Assembly: GCF_020783315.1 (NCBI RefSeq)
Contig: NZ_CP086063.1
Span: forward strand, 3,212,501 to 3,276,500
Direction of reading: 5' to 3'
Length of the DNA: 64,000 nt
DNA from: Ferruginibacter lapsinanis
GTDB taxonomy: Bacteria; Bacteroidota; Bacteroidia; Chitinophagales; Chitinophagaceae
Under the pieces are notes generated by a model. The model had not been told where the DNA came from. It was given only the letters and a program-made list of their open reading frames with translations, and made no database searches. Every line of letters starts with the position of its first letter. Position 1 is the first letter of the stretch. A program made the position numbers and the translations under genes. Below, in pieces: positions 53,035 to 61,264 of this stretch.

Positions 53035-53161
53035 TCCATAAATATAGAATTTTTTATTGTCGCAAAACACCCATCAATTGTCGTTTTTGCACATTTTGTT
53101 ATATTATAAGTCATCGTATGTTTGCAATACTAAACCAAGCTTAACCTTCAAAACATAAACA

Positions 53162-53590
53162 ATGAAAACATTAACCGCTTTAACCAAGATCACAGTTGAA
53201 GCAAGTATAGATGCTCCTGTAGAAAAAGTATGGCAACTTTTTACCAGCCCGGAACATATTGTAAAATGGAACAATGCCTCCGAAGACTGGCATACCACCA
53301 AAGCTGAAAACGACTTACGGGTTGGTGGCACATTTTCTTCCCGTATGGAAGCCAAAGATGGCAGCTTTGGTTTCGACTTTGGCGGTGTATACACCAAAGT
53401 AGTACCGAATGAAGAGATTGCCTATACATTAGGCGATAACAGAAAAGTAGTCATCGTGTTTACCGTATCTCACCACAAAACCATCGTGACCGAAACTTTT
53501 GAAGCAGAACAAACCAACCCTATCGACATGCAGAAACAAGGCTGGCAATCGATAATGAACAATTTTAAAAAATATGTAGAAAACAACTAA
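53162..53590 (+). CDS. SRPBCC (AHSA1-like) protein
   Basis: The protein has 142 residues. AHSA1-type START fold: ITVEASIDAPVEKVWQLFTSPEHIVKWNNAS, then FGFDFGGVYTKVVPNEEIAYTLGDNRKVVIVF, and a C-terminal helix WQSIMNNFKKYVE. A hydrophobic-ligand binding family. First gene of a five-gene plus-strand operon. Confidence 0.85.
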   Translation: MKTLTALTKITVEASIDAPVEKVWQLFTSPEHIVKWNNASEDWHTTKAENDLRVGGTFSSRMEAKDGSFGFDFGGVYTKVVPNEEIAYTLGDNRKVVIVFTVSHHKTIVTETFEAEQTNPIDMQKQGWQSIMNNFKKYVENN

Positions 53591-53600
53591 TCTTCTTTAT

Positions 53601-53966
53601 ATGAAAAAGACAAAAATAATTTACTGGGTCTTCACTATTCTGTTTGCCGCATTCATGGCATTTACTGCCATTCCCGATGTACGGTTAACTCCCGAGGCAG
53701 TTGCGTTTATGAAAACCCTTGGCTACCTTGATTATTTCACCCGTTTTATCGGTGTGGCAAAAATACTGGGTTGTATAGCCATCTTAATTCCCGGGTTTCC
53801 TAAAATAAAAGAATGGGCTTATGCAGGTTTGTTCTTTGACTTGATAGGTGCTACTTATTCTGTGATCGCAATATATGGCGTATCTCCGCAAATATCTTTT
53901 ATGCTGCTTCCATTTGCATTAGGGATAATTTCTTACATCTATAATAACAAAGTGTATAACAACTAA
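53601..53966 (+). CDS. DoxX-like membrane protein
   Basis: The protein has 121 residues with four hydrophobic segments. Typical DoxX-like family order: TKIIYWVFTILFAAFMAFTA, YFTRFIGVAKILGCIAILIPGFPKIKEWAYAGLFFDLIGA, and a final ISFMLLPFALGIISYIY. Ten bases after the SRPBCC gene. Confidence 0.8.
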   Translation: MKKTKIIYWVFTILFAAFMAFTAIPDVRLTPEAVAFMKTLGYLDYFTRFIGVAKILGCIAILIPGFPKIKEWAYAGLFFDLIGATYSVIAIYGVSPQISFMLLPFALGIISYIYNNKVYNN

Positions 53967-53976
53967 AAACATCCCC

Positions 53977-54399
53977 ATGTCAAATAATATTTATCCCTGC
54001 CTATGGTTTGATGGACAGGCCAAAGCAGCTGCAGAATTTTACTGCACCGTTTTCAACAATTCAAAAATAACAGCCGAAAATCCGATGGTGGTAACTTTCG
54101 AATTAGACGGAAAAAAATTTATGGGATTGAACGGTGGACCAATGTTCAAGTTTAATGAAGCAATCTCATTTGTAGTAAACTGCGATACACAGGAAGAAAT
54201 TGACCATTACTGGAATAAATTGACCGAAGGCGGAGAAGAAAGTATGTGCGGATGGCTGAAAGATAAATTTGGTGTGTCATGGCAGATCGTGCCAAAGATC
54301 ATCGGTCAGTTGATGAGTGATCCTGAAAAAGCAGCAAAGGTATCTGCAGTATTATTTAAGATGAGAAAACTGGATATTAATGCATTGGTGAATGCATAA
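53977..54399 (+). CDS. VOC-family (PhnB-like) protein
   Basis: The protein has 140 residues. PhnB-type vicinal oxygen chelate fold: IYPCLWFDGQAKAAAEFYCTVF, FMGLNGGPMFKFNEAISFVV and GGEESMCGWLKDKFGVSWQIVP. Small dimeric proteins with unknown substrate. Second of two VOC proteins in the operon (the other at 54779). Confidence 0.85.
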   Translation: MSNNIYPCLWFDGQAKAAAEFYCTVFNNSKITAENPMVVTFELDGKKFMGLNGGPMFKFNEAISFVVNCDTQEEIDHYWNKLTEGGEESMCGWLKDKFGVSWQIVPKIIGQLMSDPEKAAKVSAVLFKMRKLDINALVNA

Positions 54400-54410
54400 A
54401 ACATTTTGAT

Positions 54411-54782
54411 ATGAAGCAGTTGACTCCTTTACATGTTGACGAGTATATCTCTAGCTTTCCTGAAGATGTACAGGAAAAATTACAGCAGCTGAGAGCCATC
54501 ATAAAAAAAGCCGCTCCAAATGCAGAAGAACTCATCAGCTATAAAATGCCGGCATACAAACTACATGGTGTGCTGGTTTATTTTGCAGCTTACAAAAATC
54601 ATATTGGTTTGTATGCCACTCCTACAGCACATAGTCAATTCAAAAAAGAATTATCTGCTTACAAAACAGGAAAAGGCTCTGTACAATTTCCATTAGATAA
54701 GCCAATGCCTTACAGCCTGATCACAAAGATCGTAAAGTATAAGGTGCAGCAAAATTTACAGCAAGTAAAAAAGAAACCGTGA
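54411..54782 (+). CDS. DUF1801 protein
   Basis: The protein has 123 residues. DUF1801 pattern: YISSFPEDVQEKLQQLRAIIKKAAPNAEELISYKMPAYKLHG, then VYFAAYKNHIGLYATPT and SVQFPLDKPMPYSLITKIVKYK. The fold is similar to YdhG/frataxin-like iron chaperones. Its stop overlaps the GTG start of the next gene by four bases (GTGA), indicating translational coupling. Confidence 0.85.
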   Translation: MKQLTPLHVDEYISSFPEDVQEKLQQLRAIIKKAAPNAEELISYKMPAYKLHGVLVYFAAYKNHIGLYATPTAHSQFKKELSAYKTGKGSVQFPLDKPMPYSLITKIVKYKVQQNLQQVKKKP

Positions 54783-55195
54783 CCACTTCAATTGCACCAT
54801 ACCTTACTTTCAATGGCAATTGCCGTGCAGCCATGAAATTTTACCAGCAATGTTTGGGCGGAGAACTCTCCTTACAAACAATTGGTAAATCGCCAATGGC
54901 AGATAAACTGCCGAGAGAGATGAAAAATTCAATTCTTCATGCGGTATTATCAAAAGGAGCAATTTCTATAATGGCTTCGGATATGGTGGCAGATAAGGGC
55001 CTGATCAAAGGCAATACAGTTTCGCTGCTGCTACACTGTAACAGCGAAAAAGAGATACGCTCATTGTACGAAAAACTATCTAAAGGCGGAGAAAAAACAC
55101 ACCCCCCGGAAACTTCTTTCTGGGGGGCATTATTTGGAGATCTTACGGATAAATATGGAGTGCAATGGCTACTGCATTACCCTTTAAAAAAATAG
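54779..55195 (+). CDS. VOC-family (PhnB-like) protein
   Basis: The protein has 138 residues. PhnB-like: IAPYLTFNGNCRAAMKFYQQCLGGEL, then SPMADKLPREMKNSILHAVL and LFGDLTDKYGVQWLLHY. It starts at GTG inside the stop of the DUF1801 gene; no in-frame ATG precedes the conserved strand, so GTG is the best start. Last gene of the operon. Confidence 0.85.
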   Translation: MTTSIAPYLTFNGNCRAAMKFYQQCLGGELSLQTIGKSPMADKLPREMKNSILHAVLSKGAISIMASDMVADKGLIKGNTVSLLLHCNSEKEIRSLYEKLSKGGEKTHPPETSFWGALFGDLTDKYGVQWLLHYPLKK

Positions 55196-55203
55196 CCGTT
55201 TTG

Positions 55204-55785
55204 TTAGTTCTGTTTCCTTACATATTTTGTGAGGATAACAATCAGTTGTCCTTCAATTTTTCCTTCTATCTGTTCTGTATTATCTTCTACAACACGAATG
55301 TTTTTTACCACCGTACCCATTTTTGCATTTAAGGTAGAGCCTTTTACATCCAATGATTTTGTCAACACCACCGTATCGCCGTTCTGCAAAATATTTCCGT
55401 TAGCATCTTTATGCAGATCTACACTGCCATCATTATCATGATCGCCGGTAGCTTTTGCCCAGGCCAACCTTTCATCATCCAAATACATCATATCTAAATT
55501 ATCTGCTGCCCAGCTTTCATTTCTTAACCGGTTCAACATACGCCATGAAACAACCTGCACACCCGGTACTTCACTCCACATACTCTCTGTTAAACAATTC
55601 CAATGACTGCTATTTAACTCTGCTCTCTTTTCAATCTGCGCTTTGCATGTTTCACATACTATGATACAATCATCTTCACTCTTGTTTGATGACGGCGGAA
55701 CTTCATATATAGTAAGTGAATTTTCTGATTTACATAATTCGCATTTGTTTTCGCTTCTGTTTAGCAGTACATCTTCGAGTTTCAT
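55204..55785 (-). CDS. PhnA-domain protein
   Basis: The protein has 193 residues. The N-terminal zinc ribbon has CELC and CETC pairs (about 14-17 and 40-43). A central region with ESMWSEVPGVQVVSWRMLNRL follows, and the C-terminal PhnA domain contains DHDNDGSVDLHKDANG, LQNGDTVVLTKSLDVKGSTLNAKMGT and a final IVILTKYVRK. PhnA members are annotated as phosphonate-related, with no proven activity here. It is convergent with the VOC operon by 8 bases. The start is ATG 55785. Confidence 0.8.
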   Translation of the reverse strand: MKLEDVLLNRSENKCELCKSENSLTIYEVPPSSNKSEDDCIIVCETCKAQIEKRAELNSSHWNCLTESMWSEVPGVQVVSWRMLNRLRNESWAADNLDMMYLDDERLAWAKATGDHDNDGSVDLHKDANGNILQNGDTVVLTKSLDVKGSTLNAKMGTVVKNIRVVEDNTEQIEGKIEGQLIVILTKYVRKQN

Positions 55786-56035
55786 ATTTTTTAATTTAAA
55801 ATTCGGGCAAAGGTAATCAAATGGAATTTCATTTTTTATGACCAAGGTTTTTATTTAAGAATTGTACCATTTCCAAAATATCTTATATCTTCGTGCCATA
55901 TTAATCCTACCATTAAGCCTTTCCCAATTTGTAGATTTTCTTCCACAGTTGCCCCTGAAAAACTATAGTGTTTAATCTGTAATCAGTAGTACTGAGACTT
56001 TTTTATTTGGCATTTAATTTGAAACTATTTCAATC

Positions 56036-56518
56036 ATGAGAAAACATCACATCCTTTTAAGCTTTATTATCATTTGCCTGTTGGCATCTTGTGCAACGTC
56101 TAAAGAAGCCCGTACGTATAAGAGTTTAATAGACGGCAACTGGCAGTTACAAACCGTAGTTACTGAAGGTATTACCGGGAAAGTAAAGATCGATCTGTTC
56201 AATGAAGCAGACTTTCAGTGCTTTGTAGGTACAAGCTGGACGTTTGATTACAGAAGAAGCCTGGGAACCTATACTACCAGTAATACCAACAATTGTTTTT
56301 CTGTAAAAAGAAATTTCCGTTGGAGCATTTACGAAGCCCCGGGAGAACCTAAACTCTTTCAGTTTAAAAGACTGGATGAAAAACTAAAAGAAATGGACAA
56401 TGGTGATGGTTATAGATTTACCATTGTGCAGTTGGATAAAACTACCATGCAGCTGAAATCAACTATAACTTTTGAAAATAAACCTGCTGCGATCATCTAC
56501 AATTTTACAAAAAACTAA
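56036..56518 (+). CDS. Lipocalin-like lipoprotein
   Basis: The protein has 160 residues. Lipobox CLLASC (Cys about 19). Lipocalin-type first strand LIDGNWQLQTV, and later YRFTIVQLDKTTMQLKSTITFE. Small outer-membrane-anchored barrel, ligand unknown. Same strand as the OmpA gene, 13 bases before it, so probably an operon. Confidence 0.65.
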   Translation: MRKHHILLSFIIICLLASCATSKEARTYKSLIDGNWQLQTVVTEGITGKVKIDLFNEADFQCFVGTSWTFDYRRSLGTYTTSNTNNCFSVKRNFRWSIYEAPGEPKLFQFKRLDEKLKEMDNGDGYRFTIVQLDKTTMQLKSTITFENKPAAIIYNFTKN

Positions 56519-56531
56519 CAACTAAATAATA

Positions 56532-57251
56532 ATGAAAAACAGAACCGGAAATATACTATTAACAGCTGCATCAATGATGTTGCTGATAAGCAGTTGCCAA
56601 ACAACAAAGAAAGCTACTAATCAGGATAAAGGTGTGGCCATAGGTGCAATCGGAGGCGGTATCATTGGTGGTATCCTTGGTAACAATGTAGGTAATAAAA
56701 ACAATACTGCATTAGGCGTATTGATTGGTGGTGTTGTTGGCGGTGTTGCCGGCGGTATCATTGGTAACAAAATGGATCGTCAGGCTGAAAAAATAAAAAC
56801 AGAAATACCCGGAGCAAAAGTTGAGCGTATCGGAGAAGGTATCAACGTAACTTTTGATGAAAATAATCCTGATGGAAGTAAAGCAGGTGTATATTTTGAA
56901 ACTAATAAATATGCTATCAGCGCTAATTCAAAACTGGCATTGGATAAACTGCAAAAAATATTTGCTGAATATCCGGAAACAAATATTCTGATAGAAGGAC
57001 ATACAGATAATGTAGGGACTGATGCATACAATTTAAGTCTTTCTCAAAGAAGAGCAGATGCTGTAGGCGATTATCTAAAAGCTGTAGGTGTTCCTGCATC
57101 AAGATTAACGATCAAATGGTATGGAGAGTCTCAACCAATAGCACCTAACGATACAGATGCAAACAGGGCTTTGAACAGACGTGTACAATTTGTTATTACT
57201 GCAAACGAAAAAATGAAAGCCGAAGCAAAAGCTGAAGCCGAAAAAAATTAG
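56532..57251 (+). CDS. OmpA-family lipoprotein with glycine zipper
   Basis: The protein has 239 residues. Lipobox LLISSC (Cys about 22). A glycine-zipper segment (GVAIGAIGGGIIGGILG, GVVGGVAGGIIG, about 38-80) follows. Then the OmpA-like peptidoglycan-binding domain (about 110-225): YFETNKYAISANSKLALDKL, ILIEGHTDNVGTDAYNLSLSQRRADAVGDYL, NRALNRRVQFVI. All key binding residues (TDxxG, RR) are present. Anchors outer membrane to peptidoglycan. Confidence 0.9.
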   Translation: MKNRTGNILLTAASMMLLISSCQTTKKATNQDKGVAIGAIGGGIIGGILGNNVGNKNNTALGVLIGGVVGGVAGGIIGNKMDRQAEKIKTEIPGAKVERIGEGINVTFDENNPDGSKAGVYFETNKYAISANSKLALDKLQKIFAEYPETNILIEGHTDNVGTDAYNLSLSQRRADAVGDYLKAVGVPASRLTIKWYGESQPIAPNDTDANRALNRRVQFVITANEKMKAEAKAEAEKN

Positions 57252-57280
57252 ACCTTGGGTACTTATATCCCTCAATGGAA

Positions 57281-57309
57281 ACAGCATCTTACAGATGCTG
57301 TTTTTTTTG
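57281..57309 (+). terminator. Intrinsic terminator
   Basis: CAGCATCT, loop TAC, AGATGCTG, then eight T. Follows the OmpA gene. Confidence 0.8.
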
Positions 57310-57335
57310 TATAAGCTATGTTCAGTAGTTGGTCA

Positions 57336-57554
57336 GTTTGAAAATTATAATAAGAACTGTTTTATAGGTAAATGTTCTTCTGTTACTTTTTTTGCGGAAA
57401 AAAAGTAACTCCCGAAATAATCGGGACAGGCGCCAAAGCCGCCCCAAAACGATTACATCCCGTTTTGGGGATGGTTCCCTGATTAAACTTTTGTACTTCC
57501 CGAGACTACGCTCGGGATTTTCAAACTGTAAACTGAACATTGGTAATTCTACAT
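57336..57554 (-). repeat. Dispersed repeat B, copy 4 (reverse orientation)
   Basis: Reverse complement of the 22046-22264 copy, with all four hairpins. The internal parts are almost identical. Its end nearest 57336 is closer to the tail at 4509-4560 than to copy 3, so the copies are mosaics. Open frames across it are not considered genes. The rest of 57252-57793 shows nothing else apart from a promoter at 57754. Confidence 0.8.
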
Positions 57555-57753
57555 TACATGATATTTTAAAACTGACCCACTACTCTATGCTTAATATCCC
57601 TAAAAAAACTGATCAAACAATGCTAAACAATAACCTGGACTATCCGTCACCAGAGACATCAAATCCATTATACAGAAGGATCTCGAGCTAAATTGCAGGC
57701 TCTTTTAGTCAATAACCATCATCCAACTATAAGTGTAAATACGTAAATTATTT

Positions 57754-57780
57754 TTGCTTCATTGTCTGTTTTTAATTTTG
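57754..57780 (+). promoter_or_regulatory. Bacteroidota-type promoter
   Basis: TTG (57754-57756), 16 bases, TAATTTTG (57773-57780), the latter a full TAnnTTTG match, 13 bases before the ATG at 57794. Confidence 0.4.
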
Positions 57781-57793
57781 TAAAAAACAAACT

Positions 57794-58123
57794 ATGAAAG
57801 CTAATCTGGTAATAATTCATCTAGCTACAATTGCGCTAAACAGCCTTGCAGGGATAATCATCAGCGACTATAAAATGATGAATATGGTCTATGCTAATCT
57901 GAGTATCATCTTTTCATTAATGGTATTGAAATGTCTCAAAAGCAGTTCAAAAAATCATAGATTTTATCTCTTATTTTTTTTCATGATCAACTTGTTGGGA
58001 ATAGTACAATTTTTATGTGCAGTAACTTTCCCTAATGAAGTTTTAGACAGCATGCAATTTGTTATTCTGCTTGCAACGCTCACACTCCAAACTGCTATAT
58101 TGGTTCAGGCTAGCAGAATATAA
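57794..58123 (+). CDS. Small membrane protein of unknown function
   Basis: The protein has 109 residues with four hydrophobic segments (about 5-22, 34-45, 60-77 and 90-106) and a KCLKSSSKNHRF loop between the second and third. No family recognised. It is the only gene in this stretch with its own promoter-like element (57754). Confidence 0.5.
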   Translation: MKANLVIIHLATIALNSLAGIIISDYKMMNMVYANLSIIFSLMVLKCLKSSSKNHRFYLLFFFMINLLGIVQFLCAVTFPNEVLDSMQFVILLATLTLQTAILVQASRI

Positions 58124-58181
58124 CAATTTAGTATTAGTAATCGGCATGAAATAATGTAAATGCAATGATGCAATTGCTTAA

Positions 58182-58661
58182 CTACCATATACGTCCGTAA
58201 GTTCCCGGAACGGCGTGATCACCTTCTATAAAGTCGAAGTTCACATACCTGATCCCTTTTAATTCTGTTAGTGTATATATCGCAGTAGACACATAACTAT
58301 TTGATCCGCTGGTGCCCATCTGTTGGGTTAACACATTACTATCAGGTATCTTTATAAAAATAGTATCATGTGCTGTTTTTATAAAATCAATATGAATATC
58401 GGGCCAGGTATTATTTAGAATGGAGATGAGTTTTTGTGGAGTTAATGTATCACTATTTACTTCTCTTAATTTGATCATGGTATCTTTCTTCAAAACGGAA
58501 TCAAAATCCATTTTCCAGATTGCCTGAGAAGAGTTATCTATATTGATAGAGTCTGTGGAATTATTTAATGAGTCAATTTCCTTTGTTTGTTCATCTGTAG
58601 TAGATGTACAGGAATAACACAAAACAAACAGAAGCCCGATAAATACAAAAGGTAGTTTCAT
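58182..58661 (-). CDS. Lipoprotein of unknown function
   Basis: The protein has 159 residues. Lipobox VLCYSC (Cys about 18). An Asp/Ser/Thr-rich linker (about 20-45) leads to a mixed alpha/beta region with ISILNNTWPDIHIDFIKT and a C-terminal ELKGIRYVNFDFIEGDHAVPGTY. I do not recognise it. It follows aroQ on the same strand after about 50 bases. Confidence 0.55.
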   Translation of the reverse strand: MKLPFVFIGLLFVLCYSCTSTTDEQTKEIDSLNNSTDSINIDNSSQAIWKMDFDSVLKKDTMIKLREVNSDTLTPQKLISILNNTWPDIHIDFIKTAHDTIFIKIPDSNVLTQQMGTSGSNSYVSTAIYTLTELKGIRYVNFDFIEGDHAVPGTYGRIW

Positions 58662-58712
58662 GAGCTGAAATTGATCAGTAAGCCTTTATCCCGATGTATT
58701 GGGAACAATGAT

Positions 58713-59132
58713 TTAATCTTGTTGAAAATACTCTACCGCCAACGCATAGCCTTTTAATCCTAGCCCGCTGATAACACCAATGCTTTTTGCTGACACGTGA
58801 GATAATTTTCTAAAATCTTCTCTGCCGAAAATATTTGAGATATGCACTTCTATCACCGGAGTTTTAATAGCAGCAATCGCATCCCCAATGGCTACAGACG
58901 TATGTGTGTAGGCCGCAGGATTAATAATGAGCCCGTCATATGAAAAGCCAACACGTTGTATCTCATCTACCAACTCTCCTTCTATATTACTCTGGAAATA
59001 ATGGAATTCAACCGTAGGGAATTTCTGCTTTAATGATTCAAAAAAAGCATCGAAGGTCTGAGCTCCATAAATACTGGTTTCTCTTGTTCCTAATAAGTTG
59101 AGATTGGGTCCGTTGATAATGGCTATCTTCAT
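58713..59132 (-). CDS. aroQ: Type II 3-dehydroquinate dehydratase
   Basis: The protein has 139 residues. Third step of the shikimate pathway (3-dehydroquinate to 3-dehydroshikimate). Signature: MKIAIINGPNLNLLGTRE, IYGAQTFDAFFESL, YFQSNIEGELVDEIQ, INPAAYTHTSVAIGDAI and EVHISNIFGREDFRKLS (catalytic His), with catalytic Tyr in the SIYG segment. ATG 59132 is chosen over GTG 59138. Confidence 0.93.
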   Translation of the reverse strand: MKIAIINGPNLNLLGTRETSIYGAQTFDAFFESLKQKFPTVEFHYFQSNIEGELVDEIQRVGFSYDGLIINPAAYTHTSVAIGDAIAAIKTPVIEVHISNIFGREDFRKLSHVSAKSIGVISGLGLKGYALAVEYFQQD

Positions 59133-59229
59133 ATCCACGAATTTAAAAGAATTACACTAATTACACTAATTTTTACACCGCTGATAAATAAAACGATCCT
59201 GTAATTAGTTGAAATCAGTGTAATGAAAA

Positions 59230-60336
59230 CTAATTTACGTTAATCATTGAAATAAAGTCATCAAACAAATAACGACTATCATGTGGCCCCGGAGTAGCTT
59301 CAGGGTGATATTGTACAGAGAAGGCCGGTTTTCCTTTGATTCTGATCCCTTCGATAGAATCATCGTTGAGATTAAGATGAGTGATCTCTACAGCGTTTGA
59401 GGCCCTTACAGCATCTGGATTTACACCAAACCCATGATTCTGCGTAGTGATCTCACTTTTACCGTTTATGAGATTCTTTACGGGGTGATTCAATCCTCTG
59501 TGGCCATGGTGCATTTTAAATGTAGGAATATCATTTGCCAATGCAAGCAGTTGATGCCCTAAACAAATACCGAATAAAGGTTTTTCTGCTGCTAAAATTT
59601 GTTTTACAGTTTTTACTGCATAATCCATTGGTTCCGGATCTCCAGGACCATTACTGATGAAATATCCGTTAGGCTTAAACTCCTGCAGCTCTTCGAAACT
59701 GGTTTTTGCATTATGCACTTTTACGTAAGCGCCTCTTTCAACCAGGCAGTTCAATATATTTTTCTTTACTCCAAAATCCAAGACCGCTACTCTGATATTA
59801 CTATCCGGATTGCCTAAATAATATGATTCTTTAGTAGATACTACTGAGGCCAATTCAAGTCCACCCATTGATGGTACCTTAGCCAATTCTGCTTTTAATT
59901 TTTCTACATCCATGTTATCAGATGAGATAATACAATTCATTGCACCTTCTCTACGCACATGTGCTACCAAAGCCCTGGTATCAACATCATCAATAGCAAC
60001 TACCTGTTGATCTTCGAAATATTTTTGTAAAGAATTATCAGCCATAAAACGGCTGTATTGTTCTTCCAGGTTTCTTCCAATCACACCTTTCACTTTTACA
60101 CTATCACTTTCTACATCTACGTCTTTTACACCATAGTTGCCGATATGAACATTGTTCATGATCAATACCTGGCCATAATAACTAGGATCGGTAAATACTT
60201 CCTGATAACCGGTCATACCTGTATTGAAACATATTTCGCCGGTAGTAGTTCCTACTTTCCCAAAGGATTTTCCGTAAAAAACTGTTCCGTCCTGTAATAC
60301 TAAAATTGCTTGTTGAGATACGTTTGTTGGAGTCAT
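59230..60336 (-). CDS. carA: Carbamoyl-phosphate synthase small subunit
   Basis: The protein has 368 residues. The glutaminase subunit supplies ammonia for carbamoyl phosphate synthesis. N-terminal LVLQDGTVFYGKSFG and TGEICFNTGMTGYQEVFTDPSYYGQ. The class I glutamine amidotransferase domain has GYFISNGPGDPE, FGICLGHQLLAL (nucleophile Cys), MHHGHRGLNHPV, TTQNHGFGV and FSVQYHPEATPGPHDS (catalytic His-Glu). It stands 258 bases behind rplQ, separated by a terminator. Confidence 0.95.
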   Translation of the reverse strand: MTPTNVSQQAILVLQDGTVFYGKSFGKVGTTTGEICFNTGMTGYQEVFTDPSYYGQVLIMNNVHIGNYGVKDVDVESDSVKVKGVIGRNLEEQYSRFMADNSLQKYFEDQQVVAIDDVDTRALVAHVRREGAMNCIISSDNMDVEKLKAELAKVPSMGGLELASVVSTKESYYLGNPDSNIRVAVLDFGVKKNILNCLVERGAYVKVHNAKTSFEELQEFKPNGYFISNGPGDPEPMDYAVKTVKQILAAEKPLFGICLGHQLLALANDIPTFKMHHGHRGLNHPVKNLINGKSEITTQNHGFGVNPDAVRASNAVEITHLNLNDDSIEGIRIKGKPAFSVQYHPEATPGPHDSRYLFDDFISMINVN

Positions 60337-60540
60337 TGTTTAAAGGTTATGCAAAGAAAAGAATTCAAATTGGTTAATAGATAAATATTTTTTTCACATT
60401 CGGCTCAGAATTTTCGGAATTATAAAATTTGCAGAATTAGAGTAATTAATTAGCAATAACTTTCAAATAGTGAATGCATTTTCATCACAAAAGTGCAATT
60501 CTGAGAATTCTTTAATTCAAAAAATTTTGATCTAGACATA

Positions 60541-60573
60541 AAAAAAACTCCGATACTAATACCGGAGTTTTTA
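60541..60573 (-). terminator. Terminator behind the ribosomal operon
   Basis: On the minus strand: AAAAACTCCGGTATTAGTAT, then CGGAGTTTTTTT. It ends the rpsM-rplQ run before carA. Confidence 0.75.
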
Positions 60574-60594
60574 TATGATTATAATTTCTTCAAA

Positions 60595-61131
60595 TTACGC
60601 TTCTGTTTTTTCTTCAGAATCAGTTCCGGTAGCTTCTTCAGCTTTTACTTCAACTGCTTCTTCAACAGCAGTAGTATCAGCTTTCTTTTTAGCTCCACCA
60701 CTACGTCTTGTTTTCTTAGCAGGTTCAGCAGCTGTAACAGCAGTTTTACCGTAGATCTCATTGAAGTCAACTAATTCGATCATTGCAACTTCAGCATTAT
60801 CACCAATTCTTTTACCTAATTTGATGATACGTGTGTAACCACCCGGACGACTAGCAACTTTTGGAGCAACTACTGTAAATAATTCTTTAACAGCAGCTTT
60901 ATCGTTTAAGTAACTAAACACAACACGATGATTGTGCATGATCGTTTCTTTACTATCGGTAGCTTTAGTTCTGGTGATCAATGGCTCGATGTAAACACGT
61001 AAAGATTTAGCTTTAGCCAAAGTTGTAGTGATTCTCTTGTGAGTGATCAACTGACAACCTAAATTCATAAGCAAGGCTTTTCTGTGAGAAGCTGTTCTGC
61101 TTAAATTGTTGTTTTTGTTTCCGTGACGCAT
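60595..61131 (-). CDS. rplQ: 50S ribosomal protein L17
   Basis: The protein has 178 residues. The first 115 residues are classical L17 ([65 protein letters not shown]). The remaining 60 are an Ala/Lys/Glu-rich tail, longer than in E. coli (127 residues total there) but common in Bacteroidota. Confidence 0.97.
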   Translation of the reverse strand: MRHGNKNNNLSRTASHRKALLMNLGCQLITHKRITTTLAKAKSLRVYIEPLITRTKATDSKETIMHNHRVVFSYLNDKAAVKELFTVVAPKVASRPGGYTRIIKLGKRIGDNAEVAMIELVDFNEIYGKTAVTAAEPAKKTRRSGGAKKKADTTAVEEAVEVKAEEATGTDSEEKTEA

Positions 61132-61169
61132 GACTTTTTTGTTTTAAATTTCCTCTGCACCGTGTCAGG

Positions 61170-61260
61170 ATTTGCAGAGTACTGGTTATTGATGTGCTGA
61201 TGTGCTGATGTGTTAATGTGCTAATTAATCAGCACTTCAGCACATCGGCATATCAACTAA
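61170..61260 (-). repeat. Simple-word repeat in the rpoA-rplQ spacer
   Basis: GATGTGCTGATGTGCTGATG and GTTAATGTGC, then TCAGCACTTCAGCACATC: several copies of CAGCACAT in both directions, able to form a long hairpin within a 133-base intercistronic spacer. Confidence 0.55.
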
Positions 61261-61264
61261 TTAA

